From Phyto melanocephala (lineage: Eukaryota > Arthropoda > Insecta > Diptera > Rhinophoridae), in assembly GCA_941918925.1 (NCBI GenBank), contig OW799237.1, positions 52,440,997 through 52,504,996 of the forward strand: a stretch of DNA of 64,000 bases, given 5' to 3'. The position numbers were made by a program, and so were the translations under genes. Each line of letters starts with the position of its first letter. The first letter of the stretch is position 1. Positions 12,198-23,824 of this stretch are shown piece after piece. The notes under the pieces were generated by a model. The model was not told the DNA's origin and searched no databases. It was given only the letters and a program-made list of their open reading frames with translations.

Positions 12198-13031
12198 ATG
12201 ATTAAAGGATTATTCGCACAGAAATTAGGCGTCACAGACGTGTTGGGAAACGGATTCACAATTTTACAACTTGGAAAAGTACAAAACTACTCGAAAATAA
12301 CACAGCAAATTACTATAATTATGTCAAGAACCTAGAACCACTAATAGCACCAATTAAGGACAGAAGATTACATCACCAACTACAATATTTTAAAGTTAAG
12401 ATAAAATTACTAATGCCAAAATGTAGGGCAACACAAGGACTTATGGACATAGTTGGGAAGGATTATACAGAACCATGGACGATGAAGATGGACGGGAAAT
12501 TGAACGAAGATTGAATATAGGAACAGGGAACGTCAGAAATCTAATCACACAATCTAATACGCAGATAACGATAAATAAACATTTTGATGAACAACTGGAA
12601 AAATTGACAAAGGCAGCAGGCAGATACAAGACCTTAGATACAAAGACGATACAAGATACGAGATGGAAATATTGGAAATAGGAACAATTGTATTAATAAT
12701 TATAAACGGTCAATATAAACCAAATCCAACTTGTAATTATTATCCACATAAATTATACGGCAACTACGCCCTTTACATCGAAAATTGTAAATTATTTTTA
12801 GACAAAGAATATGATAAACTAGAAGAGTCAAACGAGCTCGTAATCCCAAATTATGTTAAGGAAATAATAGAAAATAAGAATAAAATCATTGATATCAAAA
12901 ACTTAGAATATGAACATATAAAAAATACTGTAGAAATCAAAGAACTAAAATATCACAAAGTAGTAACATATTCTACCATAACAATTATAGCCATATGTAT
13001 AATAATATTGTTACGTTTATGCCTTTTATAA
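12198..13031 (+). pseudogene. env: Errantivirus env remnant with C-terminal membrane anchor
   Basis: After pol, fragments in more than one frame lead to a 122-codon open frame at 12663-13031. That frame has the features of the end of an insect errantivirus envelope protein: cysteines, a long Lys/Glu/Ile helical stretch, then a hydrophobic membrane segment near its end with a short tail. An earlier piece contains an LGNGFTIL motif and a predicted helix at 12475-12681. The frames are offset, so no intact envelope is encoded. Presence of env supports errantivirus rather than a plain gypsy LTR element. Confidence 0.6.
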
Positions 13032-13749
13032 ACGTTGGCTTATTTATTTTAAATATCCATTGAGTTTTTTTCGTATTGCAAATAAAAACAGTTGAAATTA
13101 GTTATAAAATTAAGGGCACTTTATTTATTTAAACACACTCAGATATTGCTTTTATGTCGCTTTATTTATTTCACTTATGTTTATACACTTTAATTATCAA
13201 ACTCACTTTGATACGCACTTTACTAGCTCTACTGTAATACTGATCATGTTAGCTGTGTTGTTCGGCTATTTATACTAACATGGTGGTGTTCTGTAACATT
13301 CGACAAAGTTCTCATATATACAAGACGTAATATGAACTGAATTTTTATATTAAAAATTCTTTGTAAAAACAAGGAATGTTAATGTGAACTCAAGCCTGAT
13401 TAAAATTTAAATATATGTAATTTTAAGTAATATTCAGGAATAATGAAAGTGCCTAAGAGTATGCTGCACATAATAACTTACCTCGGCTGCGTATAACTTA
13501 ACATCATGCTCGAACAACCAGCGAACCAAACGAAATGCGAAACGTTACAAACTAATACAAACAAAACTATTGCAACCCAAACTACTGTAAATATAACTAA
13601 AATAAAATATAATGTAAATTAAGCTATTTAAAATAAATATGTAGCAATATGTGTTATTGCTAGAACCAAAGAGAATAAGACCAAGAACAATTTGACAGTA
13701 AACATACCATTTATGGCTTCCGCGGTCGGAATCTTATCGAAGTCCGAAA
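13032..13749. other. A+T-rich sequence downstream of env; 3' LTR not established
   Basis: A 3' LTR would be expected here, but comparison by eye with 7440-7631 shows no convincing repeat. The stretch has no reading frame of note. It is either a diverged LTR or unrelated DNA. Confidence 0.35.
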
Positions 13750-13754
13750 GGTTT

Positions 13755-13935
13755 TATCCACACACTTATTTTACAGTAATCGCTATGGAATAATCTCTTT
13801 ATACTAAAATATGTATAACTTTCTTTGTATAACTTCGATATGCTGGTAAAATTTTTTCGTAAATTGAGTCTTTCAATGAAAGTGGTTGTTAAAGTAGGCG
13901 TGTCAATATAGTTTCTGCTAATAAAAAAAACTGAG
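13755..13935 (-). mobile_element. DINE-1-like variant B fragment, inverted
   Basis: On the minus strand this segment repeats about 5950-6125 (CTCAGTTTT..TAGCAGAAACTATATTGACACGC..CATATCGAAGTTATAC..TAGCGATTAC). It is a third partial copy of the repeat at 5265 and 41474, in opposite orientation, truncated at both sides. Confidence 0.65.
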
Positions 13936-14591
13936 ATAATAAAGTGTGCCTGAGGTAAATTGACTATAAAGTCTACATTTCTTAACCGATTTTTATGGTT
14001 TTTTTTATTTTTAAGGTAAGTAGCCCTCATAAAAAGTGCAAAATGTTGAATATGTGCTTTATTTTTTCTAATAACGTTAACACATTGCTAGTTTTCACCT
14101 TTAATTTTTTTCATTTATTTTATCTTTACAACACCCTTATATTTTTTATTTTTGCTAGAGCATTTTAAGCGTTTTTAGCCTATTTTCAATAAATGGTGTT
14201 TTTGTATTTTCCACATTAATAATCCGAATCGAAAAAAATTTGGCATATACATATGTATATTAATTTACGTACCAATTTTTTTTACGATTGGACAATTTTT
14301 GTAGGTGTTTTAGCGTTTTTAAGAAAAAGGATATATGACAGGACCTCGAGTCCTTGGTGCGATTTGAATAAAAATTTGCACACACGTTGCTAGTTGTATG
14401 TGTATCAGCATCACTCCTTTTTATAATTTTGTACACATTATTGAAGCTAAAATTAAATTTTTTCATTTCAGAACACATGGGAGGTAGTCGTGTCCTTGGG
14501 CCGATTTTGTTAAAAATTTATATTTTTCTTATATAAGCTTTTTTATGCTAGTGTATCAAATTTCAAAAATATTTGATGACTCCTTCTATTT
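13936..14591. other. Unassigned A+T-rich sequence
   Basis: No gene or clear repeat is seen. Only short A/T-biased frames occur. Confidence 0.4.
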
Positions 14592-14783
14592 TTGTCCATT
14601 GGTTATATGGGAACGAAACATAGTGCGACGTGCCTGAGGTGGCCATATAAACGAAGTCGAGTTTCATTCATAAACGTTTTGATTGTATTTCAAGTCGATC
14701 ATAAAAAAATGGAAATATCTCAAATAGTTTGCGTTTTATTTAAAAATATTTCAAGTCCTTATTGGAAAACCCTTTATTACTAA
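14592..14783 (+). mobile_element. 3' end of a mariner-like element
   Basis: The segment ends TTTTATTT..TTTCAAGT-CCTTATTGGAAAACCCTTTA. The element fragment at 15536-16277 ends in almost the same way (GTTTTATTT..GCGCTCTTATTGAAAACCCCTTTA), in the same orientation. I read both as 3' termini of one mariner-type family. No transposase coding remains in this copy. Confidence 0.5.
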
Positions 14784-15002
14784 GCGTGCTGCCCACAAAA
14801 CACGCAGGTTTTATTTCAAATTAATACTAATTTAGTAACTTATGAAATTAAGCTCTCTCCTAAACGATTAACATTTGTATGTAACTGCTTTATCAGCAAA
14901 AGACTCACGTTTTCTTAAAACTTAAGCCTTAGTTTGAAAACAAAAAGTTTAATAAATACTGTAATAAAATAAAAAACCGTCTTACTTTAATGATATTAAA
15001 TA

Positions 15003-15195
15003 GTCAGTGATATTCGCTTCTCTTAATTCCTCAATTATTGATATTACTTATGATATTATTATTATATTTAGTATGATTATTGTTACCAGCATGTTGTGAG
15101 GCCAATAACAGTCTTAATCGATCTACTGTCTCATTAGGATTGTCCCAGTATATATAGTTTGGTTTCTGAAGATTTATATTCATTAACTCTTGTGT
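15003..15195 (-). pseudogene. Short conserved mobile-element protein remnant
   Basis: The minus strand reads PNYIYWDNPNETVDRLRLLL then ASQHAGNNNHTKYNNNIIS, and after a one-base slip SIIEELREANI. I remember this W-D-x-P-N-E-x-V-D-R-L-x-L-L-x-A-S-Q-x-A-G ... I-I-E-E-L-R-E-A-x-I-I segment from many uncharacterised arthropod and cnidarian mobile-element proteins, but I cannot name the element type. The frameshift lies near 15028. Confidence 0.5.
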
Positions 15196-15203
15196 GAATA
15201 CTC

Positions 15204-15409
15204 GGGTACCATGGTACCCACCTAGGTATATTTATATAAAAAAAAATGTATTAACAATTAAATTTTTAAACAAGCTTCTGGATCATCGTAATTAAGCTTA
15301 AAATAAAGCAATTTAAGATTCTAGATTTAATTTTTGTTCCGTTTATATTAAAAAAAAATTGCTGAAACTTTAAACATCGCAACATGCGCACCCGGGTACC
15401 CCGGTACCC
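15204..15409. repeat. Pair of GGGTACC/GGTACCC palindromes
   Basis: GGGTACCATGGTACCC (15204-15219) is a perfect 16-bp palindrome. GGGTACC-CC-GGTACCC (15394-15409) has the same 7-bp arms with a 2-base spacer. They flank 174 bp of A+T-rich DNA and are GC-rich islands in it. They could be transposon termini or a protein-binding site. Confidence 0.55.
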
Positions 15410-15659
15410 AATACAAATTGTTTGGGAAATAAGTATCAAAAACTATTACAAAAATTATATGAATAATTAAAATGTTATTTATTTACAAAATTATTTTTTT
15501 ATAATACATTCTGTACATTTAACAACGTCTTCAGAGTGTTCAACACACCATCCACATTAAGTGCAGCTTTTCCGAGTTTTGCGTCTTCTTTTTTGTGTTT
15601 GCTTGTAGTACACGTGAAAAGATTCCGTAACTTTAAAATGCTTTCAATAGCAATTTTGG

Positions 15660-16277
15660 TTGTACTCCATGAGTCATCATTGCATCCCGATAAAATTACG
15701 GTTTGGTGCGGTTTATGGGCCGGTGGCGTCATTGGACCGTACTTCTTTCGTGATGATCAAGACCGGCACGTTACTGTGAATGAGAATCGCTACTGTTCAA
15801 TTAAAACAGAATATTTTTGGCCCTAATTGGATGATATGGATTTGGAGGACATGTAGTTCCAACAGGACTGCGCCACAAGCCACACAGCGAATATCACAAT
15901 CAATTTATTGGAAACCAAGTTTGGCGAACGTGTTATTTAATGAAATGGCTCAGTCGATTGGCCGCCTCGGTCGTGCGATTTGATGCCGTTAGACTATTTT
16001 CTGTTGGGCTACGTCAAGTCTATGGTGTATGCCAACAAGCCAGCGACATTTGATGAACTTCGTACGAATATCGAACGTGAAATTGCAGCAGTATCGCCCG
16101 ATTTATGCTTGAAAACCATCGAAAATTGGGTTCAGCGTCTGGACTTCTGCAAGCGTGCTCGTGGTGGTCATGCAAAAGAAATCGAGTTCACAGGAATAAA
16201 GAATTTCATTTATATCCAAAACCGTTTTTGTTTTATTTAAAAAAACTTTTGTAGCGCTCTTATTGAAAACCCCTTTA
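15660..16277 (+). pseudogene. Mariner-like transposase, C-terminal half
   Basis: Frames along the plus strand give HPDKITVWCGLWAGGVIGPY, VNENRYCSI, FQQDCATSHTA, WPPRSCDLMPLDYFLLGY and a C-terminus near RARGGHAKEIEF. These are the middle and end of an IS630/Tc1/mariner-type DDD transposase of the same type as the one at 29720-30436. The second Asp (QQD) and third Asp (PLDYF) are present. The N-terminal helix-turn-helix and first Asp are missing. At least three frameshifts or stops occur between 15800 and 15985. The 3' terminal sequence ends CTTATTGAAAACCCCTTTA at 16277. Confidence 0.75.
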
Positions 16278-16439
16278 TAATTGTGCATAACTTGTGCATA
16301 TGTTATTTATGCTTCAATCATAGGCTTAGCAAGCCCTTCTGATAGCTTACACATAAAGAGGCGTCTCTCAGTTTTTTTCTTTGCAATCATTTTATTGTTC
16401 TCACAGTAAATGATGTATGATGCTAGGGAAGTTTTATCT

Positions 16440-16920
16440 TTAAGTTATATATTGAGTAGAACCTGTACAACCTCTATAAGCATAAATTTCTTCATCAATT
16501 GTTAAACTTGCACTCGGATAATACATCTGAGATAAGTTTGTGTTCAACATTGTCCATAAGTCACGAATTGGAGCTGCCTTATCATTATTTTTACAGCGTG
16601 TATTGTTGTCATCAAATCTTAAAAAGCGTATTATGTTATGGAATCTGTTGAGTCCTATTTTCGCGTGGTACAGTGAATATGAATTTGAATGCCATGTGTC
16701 GGTATGTTCCGTATTGGAAATATTATCACCAGCACAAATCAAGATATCAAAAAAACGAATAAATTTCCGTTATAGTTACAAGCTTTCATTGACGCTGAGA
16801 ATTTGGATGATCAACGTTATAAGCTACATAGATAGACAATGCTTTTTTATTTGGGTGTCGAACAATAACATCTACAAAATCTTAGATGAAGATAATTTAA
16901 AAAGTTTCACTTATTGATAA
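16440..16920 (-). pseudogene. piggyBac-like transposase fragment
   Basis: The minus strand contains KIGLNRFHNIIRFLRFDD, then DKAAPIRDLWTMLN and LTIDEEIYAYRG. These are the conserved core of piggyBac (DDE_Tnp_1_7) transposases around the first catalytic Asp (the D of TIDE). The fragment is cut just after this motif at 16440; upstream sequence to about 16920 is frame-shifted. The sequence is only distantly like the piggyBac at 62139, so it is a separate family. Confidence 0.75.
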
Positions 16921-16983
16921 CGTTTCTGAGGTTCACTTCGCTAACGTAGAATTTTATTAACGGCAACTTGATTTTATTCTGTA

Positions 16984-17766
16984 CTAGAAAAGCCCGGTGC
17001 GCGTTGCTACGCCCCTTAATGAATAAAAGTGCATTCTGAATTTTAATTGAATATCAAATGCAAAAAGCTAAATATTATAACTTTTTTAAATGGGTGTGGC
17101 ACTGCCCTAATCACGAAACTAAATAGTCATGACAGCTAAATATGTGTGCAAAGTTTCAGAAAAATCGATCTAGTGCAAGTAGCTAAAAAAGATAACTTAT
17201 TTCTTTTGGGCGTGGCACTGCCCACTTTTCTAATCACGAAATTGTAAAGTCATGACAGCTCAATATGTGTGCACAGTTTCAGAAAAATCGGTCCAGTGAA
17301 AGTACCTCAAAATTATAACTTTTTTTATGGGCGTGGCCCTGCCCACTTTTCTAATCACGAAATTATAAAGTCATGACAGCTCAATATGTGTGCAAAGTTT
17401 CAGAAAAATCGATCTAGTGCAAGTAGCTAAAAAACATAACTTATTTCTTTTGGGGGTGGCACTGCCCACTTTTCTAATCACGAGATTATAAAGTCATAAC
17501 AGCTCAATATGTGTGCACAGTTTCAGAAAAATCGGTCCAGTGAAAGTACCTCTAAATTATAACTTTTTTTTATGGGCGTTGCCCTGACCACTTTTCTAAT
17601 CACGAAATTATTTAGTCATGAGAGCTCGATATGTGTGCAAAGTTTCAGAAAAATCGGTCATGTGGAAGTACCCATAAACTTACTAAAGTTTGAGCCCGAT
17701 CGGTTTTACAGTTTCGGAGTCTATAGCTAATACACACACACAGAGTTTCACTTTAATATATATAGA
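16984..17766 (-). mobile_element. Non-autonomous Helitron, inverted copy
   Basis: On the minus strand it starts TCTATATATATTAAAGTG at 17766 and ends TTTTCTAG at 16984, with T following and A preceding, as the Helitron A|T rule requires. The subterminal GCGT-agca-ACGC hairpin is present. The interior has about five 120-bp units with GTGGGC..GCCACGCCC cores like those at 1740-2866. No coding sequence. Confidence 0.85.
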
Positions 17767-17809
17767 TTATAAAACATTCAAATATCATGTATGACCAAAA
17801 ATGTGCAAC

Positions 17810-18180
17810 TGCGACACTAAAAAATACTTTTACACTTTAATGGTACTTTTTGTATTTTCAATGCTTCCGAAGCTAGAATTTCGAAATTAGTGACTATTGA
17901 TACAAGGTGAGACTAAAAATGTTATGGGCGACTAATAAGGTATTTTTTTGAATATTTATGGTATATTTTGTATTTTCTACGTTTATGAAGGCAGAATTGT
18001 AAAATAAAAGACTATTGATTCCAGGTAAGACAAAAAATTTATTGGGCGACCAAGAAGGTACTTTTTTGAACTTTTTTTGTATTTTTAACATTTGCGAAGC
18101 AAGAATTTCGAAATTAGTGACTATTGATACAAGGTGAGACTAAAAATGTGCCTTTTCGCATTACTATTGTACTTTTTGCC
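17810..18180 (+). repeat. Approx. 115-bp tandem repeat (three partial units)
   Basis: Units share AATTTCGAAATTAGTGACTA, the phrase GATACAAGGTGAGACTAAAA and GGGCGAC-x-A-A-x-AAGGTA. The same family reappears in inverse orientation at 59280-59790. No coding potential. Confidence 0.7.
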
Positions 18181-18209
18181 TTTCCGCATTTTTATTGTAC
18201 TTTTTATAT

Positions 18210-18795
18210 CATAGACAGACGACAGCGTTAATTTGCATTAAAAGTTAATTCAAATTAACATGTATGAATTATCCCCATTCCAATGTGTATTAGATTTCAC
18301 GTGAATGCACTAAATCATATTGAATTTAAACTGAATTTAGCAATTTCAATATGGCAACACGGTCGGCAATCAATCAAAAAATTAAAAAATCAAAAATTTA
18401 AGTATGTATGTATGTAGATTCGATATGTTGAAATTTTTTACATATTTTTTGGAATGCCTTTCTGTTTAGATGTAAGTTTTCCTATATACTGGTATCGTCT
18501 ATCGTAAGCACGTCACTCTCCGAAAAAGTGCTGTTACGGTCCTTTAAAAAAATACCATATACCTACACATGAATTATAACCTCAATGAAAAGATACCATT
18601 GAACCTACGAATTTCCACAATTCCCTTTCTCTTATTTCATAGTGTCCTTCTGTCATCCCAACTTGTAGCAACATGTTCAGATTTGTGATTGCTAGTGCAT
18701 TTACAATTTTTACTAAATGCAAAAACTGTCGTCTGTTACAGCAAAATTTTAATTTGCATTAGACTAATGCAAATTAACGCTGTCGTCTGTCTATG
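18210..18795. mobile_element. 586-bp MITE with 31-bp terminal inverted repeats
   Basis: CATAGACAGACGACAGCGTT (18210 onward, identical for 31 bases) is repeated in inverse orientation at 18765-18795. A third, partial copy of the terminus (CTGTCGTCTGTTA) lies just inside the right end near 18725. The interior has no reading frame. The superfamily is not determined because I could not fix a target duplication. Confidence 0.75.
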
Positions 18796-19996
18796 GTATT
18801 ACGTTTGTAAACATACATACATAGATTCTTAGAATTCGTGATTTTTAAACAGAATCCAAGCTGAGAGTGTTATGGAGGACAAAAAAATTTTCGTTTTTAT
18901 GGAATTTTTTTATTTTGTAAGCATAGAATTCTGAAAGTAGGTACTCATAATCCAAGTTGACTTTGAAGATTAAATATAAGAAAATATAATCCCTATTTGG
19001 TATTATGGCTGGAATTGCTAAAGTAAAAATTATGAGAATATGCAAAGGCATATACATATTTATGAGTATTTTTTGAGTATTTTAAAAAAAAAACCTCGTC
19101 GAAAGAACTGCAAATTGTTTAATAAAAATTACTTTTTGTTACATTGAATTTAACATTTTTCACAATAATTTTCTAATTTTAAACGTCAAGAAATCAACAT
19201 ACATTATTTGTCTCACTCTTGCATACGCATTATTTTTTCTGTAGCAGGAATTATATATTAAATTGCTACAATAGTGTTAGTACAAACATTTTGTATGTGT
19301 TAGTTTCAGTCATTCATTTCTTGTAGGGATGTTTATGTGAAATTTGATTAATTATTTTCTTTACCTTAGAATTGTAACCTTAACAACTACTATACATACG
19401 CTGTATTTCTTTTGATTGAAATAACTTTAAAAAAGAGTTATACGTATTTTCCCCTGACACTTTTCTCTTACGATATTTTAAATATTTATGTAGGTTCGTA
19501 CATTTCTCTTTCGAAGATTAATGGACAAGTATTTCTCTTGTATTCTAAAACTGGTTTTAAATTACTTTTTTTTACCTTTCATTTCTTTTTTCGATATAAA
19601 TTTAAATATTTACAAAAATTAAAGGTTATTATTTACTAATCCGCGAACCGCACTTTTACACTTGTATTTATGTACGTATGTAAAGTAGATAAAAATGTTT
19701 ACATAAAAGATAATACTTACGGTACATATGTATGTATGTACAGTTTTCTAATTTCATTATTTTGTATATTTATATTCATCCTTCACGTTGTTCGAGTTTA
19801 TTATTAATTACAAGCGTAATTTTAAAAGAAACTGCAGTTTTATTTATATAAGGAAACACGAAATATTTATTTTCATCTGGCATCTCTGCCTTAAAACGTA
19901 AGCATCGTGTTATGTTTTGCTCTAAATTATCAAAATAATTTTATTTATAAAAAAGTCGATAGTAATACTATTTTGTGTTTGTGAATATTTCTGACA
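18796..19996. other. A+T-rich sequence, no gene seen
   Basis: Only short low-complexity frames are present (for example 19412-19639). From about 19860 it may be the 5' untranslated part of the LINE that follows. Confidence 0.4.
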
Positions 19997-20656
19997 ATGC
20001 TGTCGCAAAAAAGAAAGAAGCATTGGGGTAATTGTTCAAAACTTAAAGTGCCCAAAACATCAGAAGTCCAAAGCAGTAATGCAAATAGATTTCATCTACT
20101 TGCAAATGAAGAAGAGGAACAACATGATACTCACAAGCAGAAAATACCATCAATTGTAGAGGACTATGTCCATTGTCTTTTTTCATCAGTTTTTGGACTA
20201 ATTGGAGACAAAAGAATGTCCATTGGAACAAAAATAATATCAAGCGCAAGGATACTATATAACGAGGCCTTGAATGTACTAAAAAGAAGTAAAAAGTACC
20301 AATTTTACACTCATGAAATAAAAAATGCAAAAACGTTTAAATTAGTGTTGTTTGGTCTTTTTCAAATGGATACTAAGATAATTTGTGATGAATTTAACAA
20401 TTCACACAATATAAATCCGGTAAGTGTAAAGGAAATCACCACGAACAGATCAACCGCAGTAATGTAATGCAGTAAAAGTAATGTACTGTACTCTGATGTA
20501 ACAAGAACTAAGACCCTTGTTAACAGAAATGAAGATAATATTTCTAATGAGAAATTGATGCAAATAATTTTTGATGCTGTCGATGCACTTCAAAGGTGCC
20601 AAAATAAGTACGACAAGCTGCGAGTGCTGGGAATGATGCTTCAACATGCCATATAA
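19997..20656 (+). pseudogene. Jockey-clade LINE ORF1 (gag-like)
   Basis: The frame from the ATG at 19997 runs 156 codons to a stop at 20465. It includes KSKKYQFYTHEIKNAKTFKL and FQMDTKIICDEF, the region before the zinc knuckles in jockey-type ORF1 proteins. Another frame then continues through NEKLMQIIFDAVDAL and QNKYDKLRVLGMMLQHAI, which I recognise as the usual C-terminal end of such ORF1s, stopping at 20654-20656. The zinc-knuckle region that should lie between is absent, so this ORF1 is deleted as well as frameshifted. The product would bind LINE RNA. Confidence 0.65.
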
Positions 20657-21367
20657 ATCAACAGTTAGTCGCAATGTTCATGTTATGCACTGGAATGCTC
20701 AAGGCATAACGACTGACACGGAAGTTGATATTCTCCTTATCAATGAGACATAAATTTAAACTTGGAGGCTAAAAAATTTATAGAGAGGATCGACCAACTC
20801 ATGGTGGTGTTGTACTCATCGCAAAAAATACAATGTTGAACATGAAATATTACCAACTATAAATACGAGTGTGGCTGAAAATATTTCGGTACGAGTAATA
20901 ATAAATAGGCGCCCTGTGATTTTTACATCTGCGTACAATCCGGTTCATACTATAAATTTAAAACTGATATTGATGCTTTAACTAGACGTTCAAATGACTT
21001 ATTTTTATTTGGTGATTTAAACGCTCAACATACGCACTGGAATTGTTTTTCAAACAATATTGCTGGTAATGAGCTTTATAGCCATAGCCTTCAATCAAAC
21101 TACTACATTTATTACTCAAATGCATTTACTCGCTTTGGACAAAATATTAATCTAGTACAGCCGTCTACAGTAGACATCCTTTTAGCTAACTCCTGTCTTC
21201 ATTTTTCAACCTTGGAAACACATCCAAATATGTTGCAGTCGGACCATGTACCACTATCTTGCGTCATTTATGGAGAAATACAAAATAGTATTTTGATGCT
21301 ACCCTTGTATAATCAATAAAAAACTTCGTTGAAAGTGAAATAATATTACAAGAGATTGATCAAAATA

Positions 21368-22253
21368 CAGTACAATACGCATATAAGAAAGCCTAAAAAT
21401 GCACCGATTTTCTTTCTTATATGCGAGCTTTCTTATAAAGAAAACACGCATATAAAAAAGATATTTTCTTATATACATACATCAGTAACAGAATTTTAAA
21501 AATTTCCAATAGAAATATATAATTCAAATAATACTGTTTAATACTAATATATTCTACACATCATTTTGCACTAAATTTCGTTTATTTGTCGTACAAATAT
21601 TAATATGTAGATAAGTACCCAACTATAGTTAAAAACATAACAAAAACAAAACAGGTGATTGCAGTTCACTAAAAATCACATTTGATAAAAAAAAAAGTAT
21701 TTTGGTAAAAAATAATATTTCATAGTTTTAAAATTAGATTTGATAAAAAATTTAGTAAAAATAATGAATGCATAGTTTAAAAAAATGTGTTTACTTAAAA
21801 AATACTATGAAGTAAGACTGAAAAAATCTTTAATTTTATTTTGGACGAGCTCCTTTTCATGGGGCTTAAAGAGAATATCTTCTAATTTAGAAATAGAATC
21901 GTTGCCTTCGTCAACGTCTAAATATTCTTTACGAATAAAGAAGGCTTTAATAACATCATCTCTTCTTGGCCATTTGGCATCACGATCAGTGTTCTCAGGT
22001 TAAAACCGAGGTAAAAAAAAAATTCAATTTGGAGAATATATACTACTTTCTTATACACGTACCATTTTCTATGGAATGAGCATAATTTTTCTTCAGAATA
22101 TGTTTCTTATAGAAGAGTTTTTCTTATAAGCGAGTTTCTTATATGAGGATTATTTAGCACGCAGATGTATACAAATGTGCATGTTGTCTGAAGATGTCTT
22201 TCTTATAACGGAGTTTTTCTTATAAGCGAGTTTCTTATATGCGTATTGTACTG
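21368..22253 (-). mobile_element. Internally deleted pogo-like DNA transposon
   Basis: The ends are CAGTACAATACGCATATAAG at 21368 and its exact inverse complement ending at 22253, flanked by TA on both sides (21366-21367, 22254-22255). CAGT-type termini with TA duplication fit the pogo/Tigger group. The subterminal zones repeat TTTCTTATA(A/T)GCGAG several times at the right end (22105-22240), probable transposase-binding sites. On the minus strand 21999-21805 is open for 64 codons (DVIKAFFIRKEYLDVDEG then HEKELVQNKIKDFFSLTS) and ends in TAG, plausibly the transposase C-terminus. The catalytic region is gone. Confidence 0.8.
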
Positions 22254-23824
22254 TATTGCAAACACAGGTAATCTAGATTTAGTATTAAGTAAACTAATAT
22301 CCATTGTAAAAGAAGCTACTAATAAAATACCAGTTGGGCATATAAACCCCTTTCAACGTGAAATTTCAGAAATTAGTAAAATGCTAATTTCTCAGAGAAA
22401 CAAATATAGACGTTAATTTCAAAAATGTAGGGATATTAATTTTAAAATGCAACTAAACTGTATCTTGAAGCAGCTAAATACGCTTATTGACTTTCACCTA
22501 AATAAAGACAGAAATGAATCTTGGTCCAAATTCATATCAAATCTGCCTACCGGCTCAAAAAAGTTTTGGAAATTAACAAAAACTTTTAAAGGCAAAAACT
22601 CCACATTGTCTAATCTTCATTTAAATGGAACAATTTTAAAATGCAATAGCTGACGTATTTGCCAGTTCACATACCATTACAATTAACAATCCATCACCCA
22701 CGGAATCGGTTGTATCAAGATACATAAATGACCTAAATCAAACTCTTACCGAGGATACAAGTTTTGAACTTAAAAATTTGTCTGAAATCAAATCGTTTGT
22801 CCGTTTGTTAAAAAATAATAAATCCCCTGGTTTAGATGGGATTAACAGCATAGTACTTAAAATATGCCCGATTACTTTTTTGAAATCTCAAGTAAACTAT
22901 TTAACTTTTGTTTAAGCAATGGGTACTTCCCACTTGTTTTTAAAATGGCAAAGGTAATTCCAATCCACAAATCTGGAAAGGATCCTAAATTACCCTCCAG
23001 CTATAGGCCAATTAGTATTCTAAGCCTATTAGGTAAGGTGTTCAAGAAAATTATTCACACCAGAATTTTAGATTTTTCAAATTGCAATAATATCATAAAT
23101 CAAGAACAATTTGGTTTTCGAAAAGAGCACTCCACTGTACATCAACTTAAAAAAAGAGTTGTAAACTTTCTTGAATGTAATAAAAGTAATCGAAAAAATA
23201 CTGGAGTCGTTTTTCTTGATATCGAAAGAGCTTTTGACTCAATCTGGCATGATGGACTAGTGTATATATTAAATACGTTGCATTTTCCAAATTATCTACA
23301 AAAACTTATAAAAAGCTTTTTAGATAAACGTACGTTTGTTGTATCTGTCAATAACAAATTTTCTAGTGAAAGGCAAATACCTGCAGGCTTGCCGCAAGGA
23401 TCAGTATTATCCCCTACACTATACTCGATATATACATCTGATGTTACTCTAAGAAACCATGATGCAGCTTTTTACGCAGATGACAGCGCCTTTATTTGTT
23501 GCGGTAGTGTCGAATGCGATAATTAGGAGAATGGAAAATAATCTTTAACTAATTCGTAAATACTATAACAAATGGAAAATAAAAGTCAATGACGATAAAA
23601 CTTAAGCAATTATATTTCCATTCAACAAATCGCGAAAACCCTTTCCTACTAGATATTTATCGTCTAGGGGAACAATTATTCCATTGAGGGACGAAATTAA
23701 ATATTTAGGAGTTATCCTTGACAAAAAACTTTTATTTAAACAGCATGTTAATTACATTTGTGAGAAGGCAATTAAGTGTAGCCGTGCCTCTTACCCCTTA
23801 ATTACCCGAATATCTAAACTTTTC

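Noticed and set aside
15499..15732. 77-codon minus-strand frame
   Set aside because: It is antisense to the mariner transposase fragment at 15660 and has no domain of its own.
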